Made by a program: the position numbers and the translations under genes
Notes under the pieces: model-generated
Told to the model about the DNA's origin: nothing
Database searches by the model: none
What the model saw: only the letters and a program-made list of their open reading frames with translations
NCBI GenBank assembly: GCA_963978545.1
Contig: OZ021730.1
Span: 13,399,796 to 13,463,795 of the forward strand
DNA length: 64,000 bases
Origin: Linyphia triangularis
Lineage: Eukaryota > Arthropoda > Arachnida > Araneae > Linyphiidae
Direction: 5' to 3'
Part shown: piece after piece, positions 11,871 through 23,136 of the stretch
Layout of the letters: the number at the start of each line of letters is the position of its first letter
Position numbering within the stretch: the first letter of the stretch is position 1

Positions 11871-12507
11871 CTTTTGTGTTCAAAAAGAAACACTTAATTG
11901 GGAGGGTTCCAATATTGTCGGAAAATGCTTTAAATTTAGTGGCTAATGAAAAATTAATATTTATTCTCTAGGAATTTAATTACAATTTGCCTTTAATGGT
12001 ATCAATCATAACCCAATTTATTGATAAATTTTAATTTATTTGCTAGGTAGAACTTACTAGAATAATAAACATAATTTACTTTTTTTTGTAAAGAATTAAA
12101 AAAAAAAATAAAGATTCAAAATTCAATAAAAAATTATGTATATATTATTAAAAAAATGCATTGAGATCTTAGTAGGTTGCATTAGACAATTTAAATTGCA
12201 TTAAAATTTGTTTTAAAGGGTTAATCCAAGCTACTTATAGTTTTATTATTAGAAACATATACAACTAAAAATGCATTTTTACTGATAATTCTTTTTTAGA
12301 TCATTCTTTATTTTGAAGTAAACAAACACAAATGAGTTGCTTTTTCATTTTATACAAAGAATATAATTTAAACATGATTTTAAATATATACTACAAATAT
12401 TTCTTCATTTATTTGCTGCATCTGACAAGAAGTTTCTGGAAGATTCTTGAGGAAAACTAAAGGGAATCCCATTCATTTCTATCTGAAAAAAATAAACAAA
12501 TTTAAAA
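11871..12507. other. AT-rich stretch without recognised genes
   Basis: Very AT-rich with no domain-bearing ORF. It leads directly into the Helitron-like 5' terminus at 12508. Confidence 0.4.
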
Positions 12508-13496
12508 TCTATAATAATAAAACAAGCTGTGTGTCTGTCTGTTTGTGGATCTGTTATAGAAACCTACTTAAAATTGGAGTAGAGCTCTGAAATTTTCAAC
12601 ACAAGAAGTTTTGACCTTCTAATTTATGAATGTCAAACAGAATGCAAAATTTTAATTAGTTCTTTTTTAATTAATATTTTAACTAACTTTTATTTTACAA
12701 AGTGACTTCAAATAGAGATACAGCTCTGAAATTTTCAACGTAAGTAATTTTGGCCTTCTTATTGAACTATTGAAAAAAAGAATTTTAAATTTGTTGTTAG
12801 TTTTTTCTTTAATTAATTAATAAATATTTTACAAAACGGTTTCTAATAGAGCTACAGCTCTGAAATTTTCAACATAAGTAGATTTAGCCTTCCAATTGGA
12901 CTTTTAAAAAACGGAATTTTAAATTTTTATATAGTTCTTTTTAATTAATTAATAACTATTCTACAAAATGATATCCAATATTGTTACAGCTCTGAAATTT
13001 TCAACATAAGTAGTTTTGTCTTTTATTTGGCCTTTTTTTGAAAAACAGAGTTTCAAATTTTTATTTAGTTCCTTTTTAACTATTATTATTTTTTTTTTAA
13101 ATTTATTAATATATATTTAACAAAACGATATCTAATAGAGCTGCAGCTCTGAAATTTTCAACATAAGTAGTTGTGCCCTCCTAATTGGACGTTTGAAAAA
13201 CATAATTTTACATTTTTATTTAGTTCTTTTTTAATTAATTAAAAAATATTTTACAAAACGATTTCTATTTGGGCTACAGTTCTGAAATTTTCAATACAAG
13301 TAGTTTTGGCATTCTAATTGGACTATTGACAAACAGAATGTTAAAATTTTAATTTGATTTTCGATTGATTCTTTGAATTATTATTTTTTTTTTAACAAAA
13401 AGCGACTTCTAATAGGCCTAGAGCTTTGAAAGTTTCAACATAAATAGTTTTGGCTTTCTAATTTTGCTTTCCACAAATACGTGTTAAAATAATCTT
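12508..13496 (+). mobile_element. Helitron/Helentron-like 5' part with about 140-bp tandem array
   Basis: It starts TCTATAATAATAAAACAAGC and continues 'tgtgtgtctgtctgtttgt', a form common at arthropod Helitron/Helentron 5' ends. Seven units of about 130-150 bp follow, each containing 'gctctgaaattttcaacataagtag' in part, a 'ttctaattggac' word and an AT-rich spacer. The array stops in 'acgtgttaaaataatctta' at about 13496, where the second copy of this family (25.7 kb) continues into its own 3' region. This copy is therefore 3'-truncated. No Rep/helicase is encoded. Confidence 0.55.
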
Positions 13497-15233
13497 AACC
13501 CCCTGAAACCTACAGCGCCCGAGAACTATTTGTTCTGCAGAGGATTCTCGGGCGGTTTCGGGCGTTTTGCGATCTTCGAGGTTTGGGGGGTCTGGTCAGC
13601 TTCCTCACCTCCTGTGGTGTTGATTTATAGGGGGCAGTTCACTCCTGTCAACTCCGAGAAGCAGAGTCTTGCGGCGAATTTTTTTTTTTTTTTTTTCTTC
13701 TTTCTTTTGCATGGGACATTTAGTAGAAACTCTTTCCGCGCGGGAACTTTTACTAGAGAATTGCCAAGTTTTACAAAATAATTTGCGTTTTGGTTCGCAA
13801 AACTTTAAATACATATGAAATAAACCATACTATTGATATTGTTAAATAAAATTATAATATTTAGCTAAACTTCTTGAAGAAATTAATTATTTCGTCAAGA
13901 CAGATCCCTCTATAAATTGTTTTAGTCGCATACAGCTGCGAACTCAAATATTTGTGAATTTTTGACTCATTTTCAAATGACGTTATTCTTTTTTTTTTTT
14001 CGCGAGACATAATTATATAACCCATGAAAACAAAGTTTTAAATATTAATCCTTTATATACATCGCCAATTTTTATATTCATTAACACAGCGCCGATTCTG
14101 TTAACAGCGTGTGCTTGGTGCTTGTATCTAATTTTAAATATCATACACATTTATATCAGCAAAATGTGTTGCAAACTACGTTTCAAAATGTATTTATTAG
14201 AAATGAACGTGCATTTATGCATTCACATCCAAACATCTTTTTTTTTTTTATTTTGATTAAAACAATTTTATTATTTATTTATTTAAAAAAAATTTGGCAA
14301 TATCAAAGAGTTTCAACAATGATCGGCTTACTGCTATTTTAGCGCGATTGGATGAAGGCAAGTTAGTTTATTAGTATTCCGTATAAGCAACTTTTTAGTG
14401 ACAATAACAGCCCCAAAATGTGAAAGAATGTATTGTCATCGACATCGAATCTATCTACCAACTTTCAGCCCGCTTGGATGACGGCAAGGTGGGTTAATTA
14501 AGCATCCGCAGACTTGCACTCTATCGACACTCACACAAAATCGAAGTTAATTTAAAGAATTCAAAATACATCCTTTATTGAAACTTTAATGCCTCTAATA
14601 CGTACGTTATTGAAATATTCGATTTTTCTTAGATGCTATTTTATAATTTTAGGTGAAATGAAAGTACTTTCCTCGCTCGATAAAAATTTAACACTCCCTG
14701 TTTCACCACGATTAATAATTTGGTATTGAAGATCAGAACAAATAAAGGATTCTACTTACGTAGGATCGCTTAGCCATATGAAGTCCGTGGCGTATACAGG
14801 GAGGAGGCTGATAGGGCTACAGTTCCCTGAAAATTGAGAAAAATTATATTTCCAAGTGTAATGTAACAATTTTTGTAAATAGTTAATACTTAATATCCTC
14901 ATTTAACTAACTTTTCGAGTCAGTCATTTTTTCAAAATAATTATTACAACGAGAAATGAACACAAAAATACAAGCACATCTATTTCATTTCAAACTCTTC
15001 CGATTTTACATTTCTTTCTCATTTCTATATGCTGGGGTCATGACGTCCTTCAGATGGTCAGAGCAGAGAAAACTTACTGGTTCCCTGAAAGAGCATGCGT
15101 AGACACAAAGACTTCTCCTTCCTGATACCAATAATACAAATCTGCCATAGAAAATCTGGTAAAATTTTATGAAAGAGGTTTTCTTGGTTTTCAAAACATC
15201 ATCGAAGCAGATTAGGAAATATGGAAAACAAAA
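13497..15233. other. Mixed stretch with a GC-richer segment and a hairpin
   Basis: The segment 13497-13700 is notably GC-richer than its surroundings and holds a perfect 9-bp inverted repeat, gcccgagaa (13517-13525) and ttctcgggc (13545-13553). Downstream is a poly-T run near 13680. Two similar segments at about 14341 and 14469 (ggatgaaggcaag and ggatgacggcaag) form a 128-bp-spaced imperfect duplication. No gene was recognised. Confidence 0.35.
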
Positions 15234-15235
15234 TA

Positions 15236-15445
15236 CAGGGTTACTAGAAAAGAATCATTCATTTTCAAAACCCGACTTATTCAAAAGTATTATACTTACA
15301 AATATGATTGGTACAAGAAAACAACCGCAAAATATTTAAGTTTTATGCTCCAGGTGGTGCTCAAGTTTACCCGATTTATTCAAAAATATAATACTTTTGA
15401 ATAAATCTTGTTTTGAAAATGAATGATTCTTTTGTAGTAACCCTG
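15236..15445. mobile_element. 210-bp Tc1/mariner-type MITE
   Basis: Terminal inverted repeats of nearly 60 bp (left CAGGGTTACTAGAAAAGAAT, right complement CAGGGTTACTACAAAAGAAT, continuing through 'cattcattttcaaaa' to 'attcaaaagtattata') are flanked by TA on both sides (15234-15235 and 15446-15447). There is no coding sequence. TA duplication and CAGGG ends fit the Tc1/mariner superfamily. Confidence 0.8.
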
Positions 15446-15447
15446 TA

Positions 15448-17372
15448 GAAAGGTTTTCTTGATGCTTTCGCAGAATGTTCTGTAGACATATTTCCGAATA
15501 TACGTCACTTATTAAAAAAAAATGTATTTTACCAGTTTCAAATGAAACTTCTGAGCTTTCAACTTTGTGATCATTAACATCATATTAAGAAATTCTATGA
15601 GCAAAACAAGGTTGAACAGACTGGCACTTTTTGTCAATTCCCAACAACATAAAAATTTGGTTTCGGTAGCCAATGAAATTGCCTTGTTTAGGGGATTTAG
15701 AATACACCAATAAACAGTGTTTACATTATATCATAACAATATTTAACATTTAATAAATTTCACTGTATACACCAGCGTTGATTTTTTAACATGTTACTTC
15801 TTGCGTTGTTTGTATTATGTGTTTACATTGATTTTATTTATAACATTCATGCTTACGTTTTTTTAATAACACATGCTTAAATTGTGTTTTAGAAATGGCA
15901 CTAATGTTTATTAAATGTTCTTTTCGTTATAATGTAGAATTGTAAGATTATTTGTTTTTCAATACCTTAACAGAATAGTTGTGAAACACTGCAGTTTTAA
16001 ATTTCCTTTCATTATGTTAAAAAGTGAGTAATTTTAATTTATAACTAGTTTTATTATTTTTTAATATTAGCTGCCCAACCCTCTTTCCTCTTATGATCAA
16101 ATGTTCAGTTTTTTAAGGCGTTACATGAATATGGCAAGAGCAGACAAAAGTCTTCTTTTTCTTTCAGAAAACCAAAGAAAAAAACTAAATAGTGAGTAAC
16201 TATAATACAACTAAAAAAAGTGTAGTAGAAGTACTGATCCTCCAATTCTAAAATGTGACTGCAAAAAATTAATAATCAAATGAAATAATAAAATAAAATT
16301 TTAAAGATTGAGACTGCACTACAAGAAAATAGCCTATAAACACACTAAAAAAAATGGTGACTAAATAAAAATAAACATTAGAAAAATTATAATTTCACTC
16401 CATAATACTAAAAAAACATGAAAAAGTAATAAAATAAACAACAGAAAATAATGAAGTAGTTCTTGAAGAGCTGGTCAACAAGGTTACCAGGAAAGCGACT
16501 AGCAGAAGAATTAATTGTTTTTAACACTACGCACATTTGATTAAAAATTACAGAAGTAAAAAAAAAGCTTACCTCAAACTTCAGGAGATAGCTTTGAGTT
16601 GTGTTTCAGCATTTTGCAGTCAGATCTTTTGAGTTGTGGAACGCAAATTTTCTGAGAAATATTGGAAAATGTATTTTAAACAGAGTTTGAAAGGAACAAT
16701 GGAACAGATGTAGCATAGGACATTTGGCGATTAGAAAATTCGCCAAAATTAAAAACACAGTAACTAAAATAAAATTTAAATAAAAACAAAGAAGGGCTTG
16801 TCAAGAAGAACCCGCGATATCTTGTTTTACTAAAAAATTTTAAAATTTATTGGATCCATACAACAAAACAAAAAGACAAAAGGTACCGAATTTTTTTTTT
16901 TAACTTCAGATGGAGAAAAGCACCTCCTCTATTTCTAACCCCCGCCCCGCAAACCAAGAAGCAGTTGGGCTCGGTGTATCTGTCAATACCATACAACAGC
17001 GTTATAGCCTTGGGAAATTGGTTAATTGGCCACACATGCTGCATGTCTGCTCTTTGACAAAAGACCAGACATGCCTTGGGGATGCATCGGAGTGTCCTTA
17101 AAGTGGGCTTGCAATATACGATCGATAAGAATGTATGAGTTCAGAGTAACATTTAATTTTAGTATGTGTGTCAAGATTTAGAATTTATACATTTAAAATT
17201 GAATTTTTTAAAAACTAATTTCAAAAGCTAGCTATCGATACCAATACAAGTAATTTGTTTAAAGATTTATTTATTTAAAGTTTAAATAATTATTTTTCAA
17301 AATACCAAGTTTACATTCTCAAAAGCATTTGTTATTTGAGTAAATGGTATTTATATTATTCATTGATTTAAA
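15448..17372. other. AT-rich stretch without recognised genes
   Basis: A small plus-strand ORF at 16910-17101 in a slightly GC-richer patch has no recognised domain. Nothing else stands out. Confidence 0.35.
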
Positions 17373-17381
17373 AAGGAAATG

Positions 17382-17563
17382 GCCGACCAAACGGTATAGT
17401 GTTTAGAGTGCAAGCTTATAGACCGCGATGCTGCTTGTTTGAGTCCCGTGTTAGGCATGGGTGTTGGTAAATGTATGTTGGCTTGTCTAATGACGAATGT
17501 TTCGGCGCATTATAGCCCTCGTGTTGCTGAAGGCGCCAGATAATCTGAAAACAACCAAGCAAT
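17382..17563 (+). mobile_element. tRNA-derived SINE, full-length copy
   Basis: The copy starts gccgaccaaacggtatagtg, the tRNA-like head with a box A-like segment. It carries a mutated box B (tttgagtcccg for ggttcgagtcc), a shared body 'gtaaatgtatgttggcttgt', and the LINE-like 3' tail beginning cggcgcattatagccctcgt and ending aaacaaccaa. The 9-bp direct repeats aaggaaatg (17373-17381 and 17564-17572) bracket it. It is the most diverged of the three complete copies. Confidence 0.75.
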
Positions 17564-17572
17564 AAGGAAATG

Positions 17573-18822
17573 ATAAATTCATTACTTATGTAAGAACGTA
17601 TCACCAGAAATTAATGCATATCTAAAATGATTATTAATTCATTGTGTTTGTAATTTATGTAGAAATTTTTTAATATTTGAGAACTACCTGGTTCAATTTG
17701 CAGGCAACGTTTTGTAAAATGTTAGGCCCTTATGATATTATTTTACCCTTTTGATTATTTTACCCTTAAGTAATACTATTGGGGGGGGGGGGGAGAAAGA
17801 AAGAAAAAAAATCTTTTTTTTTTATACTGCTTTTTTTAAAAATGTCCGTAAAATTGTTAAAATGGTAAATACGTAATTGTTTTGAAATCCAATACATTGA
17901 TTTGTTTGAAAATTTTGCCTTGAGATAAAAATTATCTAATAATCATTAGTTATTTAATAAGTTTTTCTAAAATATCAGAAAATTCTGTAAAATTGTAGTA
18001 CTCGATTAATCGACAGCAAATTTTTATAATTGAAATTTTATTTTAAAATTTAAAACTTTAAAAAAAAAAATCTTTATATTGATTTTGTCCTATCCTTTCT
18101 AGTTTGTCTAGAAAATACGATATTTTAGTATGCTGATTTATAAGTTTATATGTATTTCTTGGCCTATTATGTTGAATATGCAATAACCTCGAATACCATG
18201 AAATGAATTTAATTGAGACCTTAAACTGTTTAAATAAAGGTCACATAATCTAAAATGCTGTTTTCGAAAGTTTCCAAAATGTCTGTTCGTTGCTTTTCTT
18301 TCTTACAAAAACTACCAGTTGGAAATATTTTCTAGCGTATGGGAGTTTGCCTCTTCATTTTTCTACCTAAATAAGCCAATAAAATAGCTTTCGAAAAATG
18401 TAACCTCTTACTAGGAATAAATAAATGGAAGCCGATATGCATTTCACAAGATGTTTTAACAAACTATTTTCTTAAAAATCAGTACACATAAGGACATTTT
18501 AACTTTTATTGAAACGAAAAAATTAAAACAATAATTTATTTTAATTCTTGTATTTTAATGTTTAGAAATGAATATTATTGAGATAATTTTTTTAGAGGCT
18601 GTATTACAGTATTTTATAAAGCCAAAACATATCATGAGAGCACCCAATTAACGCTGGTGTACTATTTCTATTACCAAAACCTTTTTTACATTTACCAGGG
18701 TTCGGCAGACGTTTCTGTGCAAAGAGCCAAATATTCAATAATCATCAGAATCGCAGTACATTTAAAGAGCGGAAATACGAGTTTTTAACAACGAACATTT
18801 TTATAGTGTAAAAATCATGGCA
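17573..18822. other. AT-rich stretch without recognised genes
   Basis: Includes a 14-nt poly-G run near 17780 followed by a purine-rich segment. No gene recognised. Confidence 0.35.
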
Positions 18823-18830
18823 GATGAGAC

Positions 18831-20075
18831 CAGGCCTGTAGCCAGAGTGGGGCAAGACCTGGAAAAATCTTCGCCTGTCCTGGAAAATTTTATCCCAATC
18901 ATTTGTAAACCTTTATATCTATGATTGAATAGAAACGAACATTTTGCTGCTGTTGATACCTTCGGTTGTAGCACAGCAACTTGCGAATCTACCTTTTCCA
19001 CTTTGACGGCCATAAATTGTCCCTAAAGAATGTCAATGGGCCACGAAAGGATGGCAAATCTAGTGTATTGGGCATTTGAAGTAGAGATAAGAGTTTTGAA
19101 ATTGTTTAATATGGTGTAAAGATAGGAAATTGCTATTATACTAACATTTATCATTTTATTTTAGATTTTTTTGTTACGCTATGTATTTTAAAAAGTTTCA
19201 AAATGTTTAATATAAGACCAAGAATAGAAAAATGAATTTCTATTATTCTATATTATAATTAATAAAATATGCAAATAAATAGAAAAAGGGTTTTTATATT
19301 ATAATAGTATCTGATAAATTTTTCAGAGTATTGAAAATGATAGGAGAAAATAAAGGAAAATGCAATTCTATTAGTAATGTGTGTGTATATATATATATAT
19401 TAAAGATATAGTTTTTATATAAAAATGTAAATAACTTTTTATTGCTGAAAGAATTTCTTAAATGAAAAGTTTGTTAAAGAGTTATGTAGCTGTTCCACAA
19501 GACCAATGATAGAAAAATGGAATTTGTTTAACAATATATATTTTTAAATAGAAATGTAAGAACAGAACTTCGAAAAAACTTTTTATGTTAAAAAAACTTT
19601 TTATGTTAAAAAAACTTTTTATGTAAAAGTAACTTTTACTAATTTTTATATTTGTAATTATTTTTAAAGTAGATATTCTTAAGTTGAAATGTGTGAAAAA
19701 TTAAGAGATGGACAAGCATAGAATATTTTAAAGGAATAGAATTGTATTAAATATACTTTAAAAATTTTTTAATTGAAAGTTTTGTTTTTATCAAAAAAAT
19801 TTCTGGTGTAGAATCTTTAAAAGAATTAATAAAAATAAAATTACATCAAAAATACATTAACAATGTTTCTTTTTTTAAATATTTTTTTGTATATGTACTT
19901 CACAAAGTGCTCTGATAAATACTCTTTTACGAATTGTAAAAATTGTATAAATTTATAATAATTGTAAAAATTTCAATTGTAAAAATTAATTGAAAACCAA
20001 TTAAATAATTTATATTTCTGCCCCTCCTGGGAAATTTTTTGCCCGTCCTACAAACTTTGGCTGGCTACGGGCCTG
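18831..20075. mobile_element. 1.25-kb non-autonomous hAT-like element
   Basis: The ends are CAGGCCTGTAGCCAG and, as the complement of the right end, CAGGCCCGTAGCCAG (14/15). The 8-bp flanks gatgagac (18823-18830) and aatgagac (20076-20083) match at 7 of 8 positions, the standard hAT duplication length. The interior is extremely AT-rich, with an 18-bp unit (aaaaaactttttatgtta) repeated three times near 19575-19625 and a (TA)n run near 19385. No transposase remains. Confidence 0.75.
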
Positions 20076-20083
20076 AATGAGAC

Positions 20084-21465
20084 AAGTCAGCTGTCCAAAT
20101 TTGGTGTTAATTAACGCATACGATTTAGTTCATTCTTTTTTAAATTCTCGATTTTCCACATCAATTTTTTTCTTCGTTTTGGATGAAATCGAACTCGGGT
20201 TTTTCCAATCAAGTGTATAAAAAGCAAAGGTCGTTTTAGCAACACGCGCATGCGTAAAATTTTACAACAAAATTTGCCGTCTACCTCAGTCGGAGACAAG
20301 AGAACAACGAACGTCAACAAAAGCTCGATGCAATTGGAATTGTGACGCATCATGGGCGCACTCATATAGCGCATTCTGATTGCTCTGTATTTTGACTGGG
20401 AAGGTACCAGGGGGCCGCTAACTTTAAGTTGGTATTTGAGAACAGTGCTATCAGTTCATCTTACTCCTCTAATTTATCTTTGTTTTTTCTCGTTTTCTCT
20501 ATATTTCTGGTTTGAGAATACGCAGCAAGTTTAGTATTTGTTTACCCAAACAATGAAAAAATGTATAATCATTTATTGCTTCATCTTATTCTTAGGTTAA
20601 ATGTCCTGAATGCATGTGGTTATAATAACTGTGGAGATATTATCTTTTTAGTATCGACGCTAATATGTGTATATGGGCGAGGGAGGGTAATTGGGCCCGA
20701 GTTACATTTGCATAGGGGCCGAAAATCGTGTCGGCTGCCCTGTCTGTATTTAAGGGAATGTTGGTGAAACACGGCTAAATTTCATTTCATTATGTTAAAC
20801 TTACAGCACATAAGGAACATTTCTGTACCTCAGAAGTAAACTATCATAAAATGCGGGATCCCATAAATGCAATTTAGTGTTTAACATTGCACTCCTGGTA
20901 GTTTATCTTAAGTACAGATTTATAAATTGTAGTATCGTAAAAACGTGTTACGAGGTAAAAATTACGCCCAGAGTGAATTATGGAATTAAGCTATTGTTTA
21001 TAACAAAGCATGTACTATTTAAAAAATTCTACCCCAACGCAATTCAATAACTTTTCGCCACAAAAATAGCTGATTTTTTTTCGGCCCATAAAACTTTTCG
21101 AAGAAACAAAAAAGTTACTTGTCTATGAAAAAATTGTTAATGTTTTCTAGGCTGCGTTACTATGTGTCAACAACTAATTAAGCCGATTTCTTTAAGAATT
21201 TGATAAAACGTTCCAACGCTTCCGTTTTAATAATATTATTGCAGATTGATAAAAAATTAATTATAATTATAAAACAACGTACGTACCGGTTTTTACAGCG
21301 GGAATTAAAGATGAAAGTATTTCATCTTCCGTATCCGTCAAGCTCTTGGTCAAGCTCTTGAACCAACATTCGAATGCCAAACTCAAAACCGGTTGCAAGA
21401 TACGTCTAGTCACACACGTTTTACGGGGGAGATCTTATCTGATCTGCGGCAAGGGGAGGGAAAAG
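20084..21465. other. Stretch without recognised genes
   Basis: ORFs at 20111-20374 (minus) and 20561-20767 (plus) show no domain. Composition is closer to the window average than in the neighbouring elements. Confidence 0.35.
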
Positions 21466-21776
21466 ACTGCAGCCTTTGGAATTCGACCCTTTACCTACCC
21501 TTTCGAAAAGGGGGGGTTGCTGATGCCCTGGAATTCGACCCTTTACATATCCTTTTCGAAAGGTGTTACTTTCCAAGCTTTTCACGGCTGCCCTTTTCAA
21601 ACCCTTTTATTAGAGGGGAAATACTGCAGCCTTTGGAATTCGACCCTTTACCTACCCTTTCGAAAAGGGGGGGTTGCTGATGCCCTGGAATTCGACCCTT
21701 TACATATCCTTTTCGAAAGGTGTTACTTTCCAAGCTTTTTACGGCTGCCCTTTTCAAACCCTTTTATTAGAGGGTT
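21466..21776. repeat. 157-bp tandem duplication, two near-identical copies
   Basis: Copies at 21466-21622 and 21623-21776 differ at almost no positions (for example ttttcacggctg and ttttacggctg near the ends). Each copy contains two partial sub-repeats, 'ggaattcgaccctttac' followed by 'cctaccctttcgaaaaggg' or 'atatccttttcgaaagg', both self-complementary around ttcgaa. Since 157 is not a multiple of three, the 157-codon ORF over it (21346-21819) changes frame between copies and is not a protein repeat. The near identity implies a recent duplication. Confidence 0.8.
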
Positions 21777-22219
21777 ACTCGGCAAGCTTAGAACTGCAAG
21801 TCTAATGACAAGCATGTGACAAGGTTTTCGTAAGCTTGCATGCTATCTGGGACTTTTTCAACTGAAATGGATCTATTACAAAAAAAAAAAAAGTTATATT
21901 TTCGCTTAATTGATGCAGGGATTTTAAGAAAAATTTAGATAATTTTCAATAGCTTTTAAGTGTATGGAAAATATTGAATATTGGTGCCGTTTTAACTGTC
22001 TCTCAGCCAAGTTCAAACTACAGTTTTGAAGTTTTTGAAAAGGGAATAAATAAAATTAAAAAAAGCATGGAACTACAAAACGATCATCAAAAAACTAAAA
22101 ATGTTTGAAAATATCGATATATCGGTGACTTTTATCGATGTTTTTAATATCGATATTTTTTTTAGAAATATCGATAAAAATATCGTTATATCGATATATC
22201 GCCGACCTCTTGTTGACAT

Positions 22220-22675
22220 TTTCAAAAACTTTAAATACAAAAGATGTCACCACAATTGCAGCTACTATTTCAATATTCATCGAAATCTTTCTTTGAACAA
22301 CCATTATCCACTAATTGCTTGACGACCTTCTGAAAGTTTTGCCAAATGCTAAATTTATCATTAGAAATTACATTTCGTCTTAATAGGACCAGCTGAATAT
22401 TTTCGGAATTGTCAGTTTCAGCTTCTTTCTCTTCAGAAATTAAATTTAAATCTGGAAAATGACATCACGGAATCTAATCAGCACTTGCTATTATGTTACT
22501 TCAGAGTTTGTTGGTTCTCTGAGAATCAAATATATGTTGCTGTATTGATCATTTCAGCCACTAATACATTTTTTACATGAGGTAATTTCTTATGCGAATG
22601 CAACCTATGATTCTACACTGTACAACTTTCTCGCTCACACCAACAATTTTACTTTGGTGAATAAGTCAAAAATTA
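22220..22675. other. Stretch right of the large inverted termini
   Basis: No open frame on either strand beyond short pieces. It may be the degraded continuation of the copia-like remnant to its right on the minus strand. Confidence 0.3.
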
Positions 22676-23130
22676 TCAATAAGAAATTTTTTCTTGAGCT
22701 GTTAAAACTGAAAAACAATTTTTCTTGCAAGTGCTCATCAAATGGTCCGTGGCCTCAATGTCCTCTGGTGGAATGCCCAAAATTATGAGATGTAATGGCT
22801 GTTTTAAGCACTTTATAAGTGGTAGAAATACGCAGTCAAAAGTTCCAAACCAAACTGATCCATTTGCTGTAATCACTTTGTAATATTACAGAACTGGCTC
22901 AAAACTTTGGGATAGTTCGACTTGATTAGTAACCTGATTTGTAGTTCCATTATCCTCAAACCAAATATTTTCATTACAGTCAGAGGAGGATGCCTCAGCT
23001 GGAATTGTGATGAGCACCATTTTGGCTTCATTTTCTGTATGACTATGAGGTTTGGCTGATTTTCATTCCGCTTTTCACTCGTAACATTGTTTCCATTTGT
23101 GACCATTTTACTTCTCCCCCCCCCCCTCCC
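22676..23130 (-). pseudogene. Possible Ty1/copia-like gag-protease remnant
   Basis: In one minus-strand frame the text contains IWFEDNGTTNQVTNQ, then FEP, then VITANGS. This resembles the copia protease region, usually 'W..DSGAT.HMT...F..FEP......ANG'. If so, the catalytic DSG has become EDNG. The rest of the frame (22676-22876, 66 codons open) is not recognisable, and other gag-pol domains were not found. The call rests on a single short motif run. Confidence 0.35.
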
Positions 23131-23136
23131 CCGCAT

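Larger units (their letters stand above)
11450..21851. mobile_element. Candidate inner element with CCCAGATAGCA inverted ends
   Basis: CCCAGATAGCA at 11450-11460 faces its exact complement TGCTATCTGGG at 21841-21851. Just inside each end sits a repeat array of unusual CCTTTTCG/AAAGGGT composition (about 11600-11815 and 21466-21776), and both sides contain a 'GCNNGNSACAAGGTTTTCG' word. No transposase and no clear target duplication were seen. The pairing of ends plus matched subterminal arrays suggests a large non-autonomous DNA transposon with other elements inside it, but chance is not excluded. Confidence 0.3.
11272..22211. mobile_element. Candidate large hAT-like element or split MITE (outer inverted termini)
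   Basis: The left end TAGAGGTCGG followed by ATATCGAT-rich sequence is mirrored at the right, where the complement reads AAGAGGTCGGCGATATATCG. The 8 bp outside each end are GTTGCCAT (11264-11271) and GTTGACAT (22212-22219), a 7/8 direct repeat like a hAT duplication. The termini also resemble the common hAT form AGNGGTCGGC. Coding capacity inside is absent. Either one 10.9-kb non-autonomous element, or a short hAT MITE of about 0.5 kb (11272-11449 plus 21852-22211) split by the inner element below. Confidence 0.4.

Noticed and set aside
12508..13496. CRISPR array or satellite DNA
   Set aside because: Units of about 140 bp are diverged along their whole length with no spacer pattern, and the 5' end is Helitron-like.
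16910..17101. 63-codon ORF in a slightly GC-richer patch as a host gene
   Set aside because: No recognised domain and no splice or promoter context.
17382..17460. tRNA gene at the SINE heads (also 34841 and 43223)
   Set aside because: Boxes A and B are present, but the anticodon stem does not pair properly, a conserved body and LINE-like tail follow, and direct repeats flank the unit. These are SINEs.
21346..21819. 157-codon plus-strand ORF as a gene
   Set aside because: It is laid over a 157-bp tandem duplication that shifts frame between copies; no domain.
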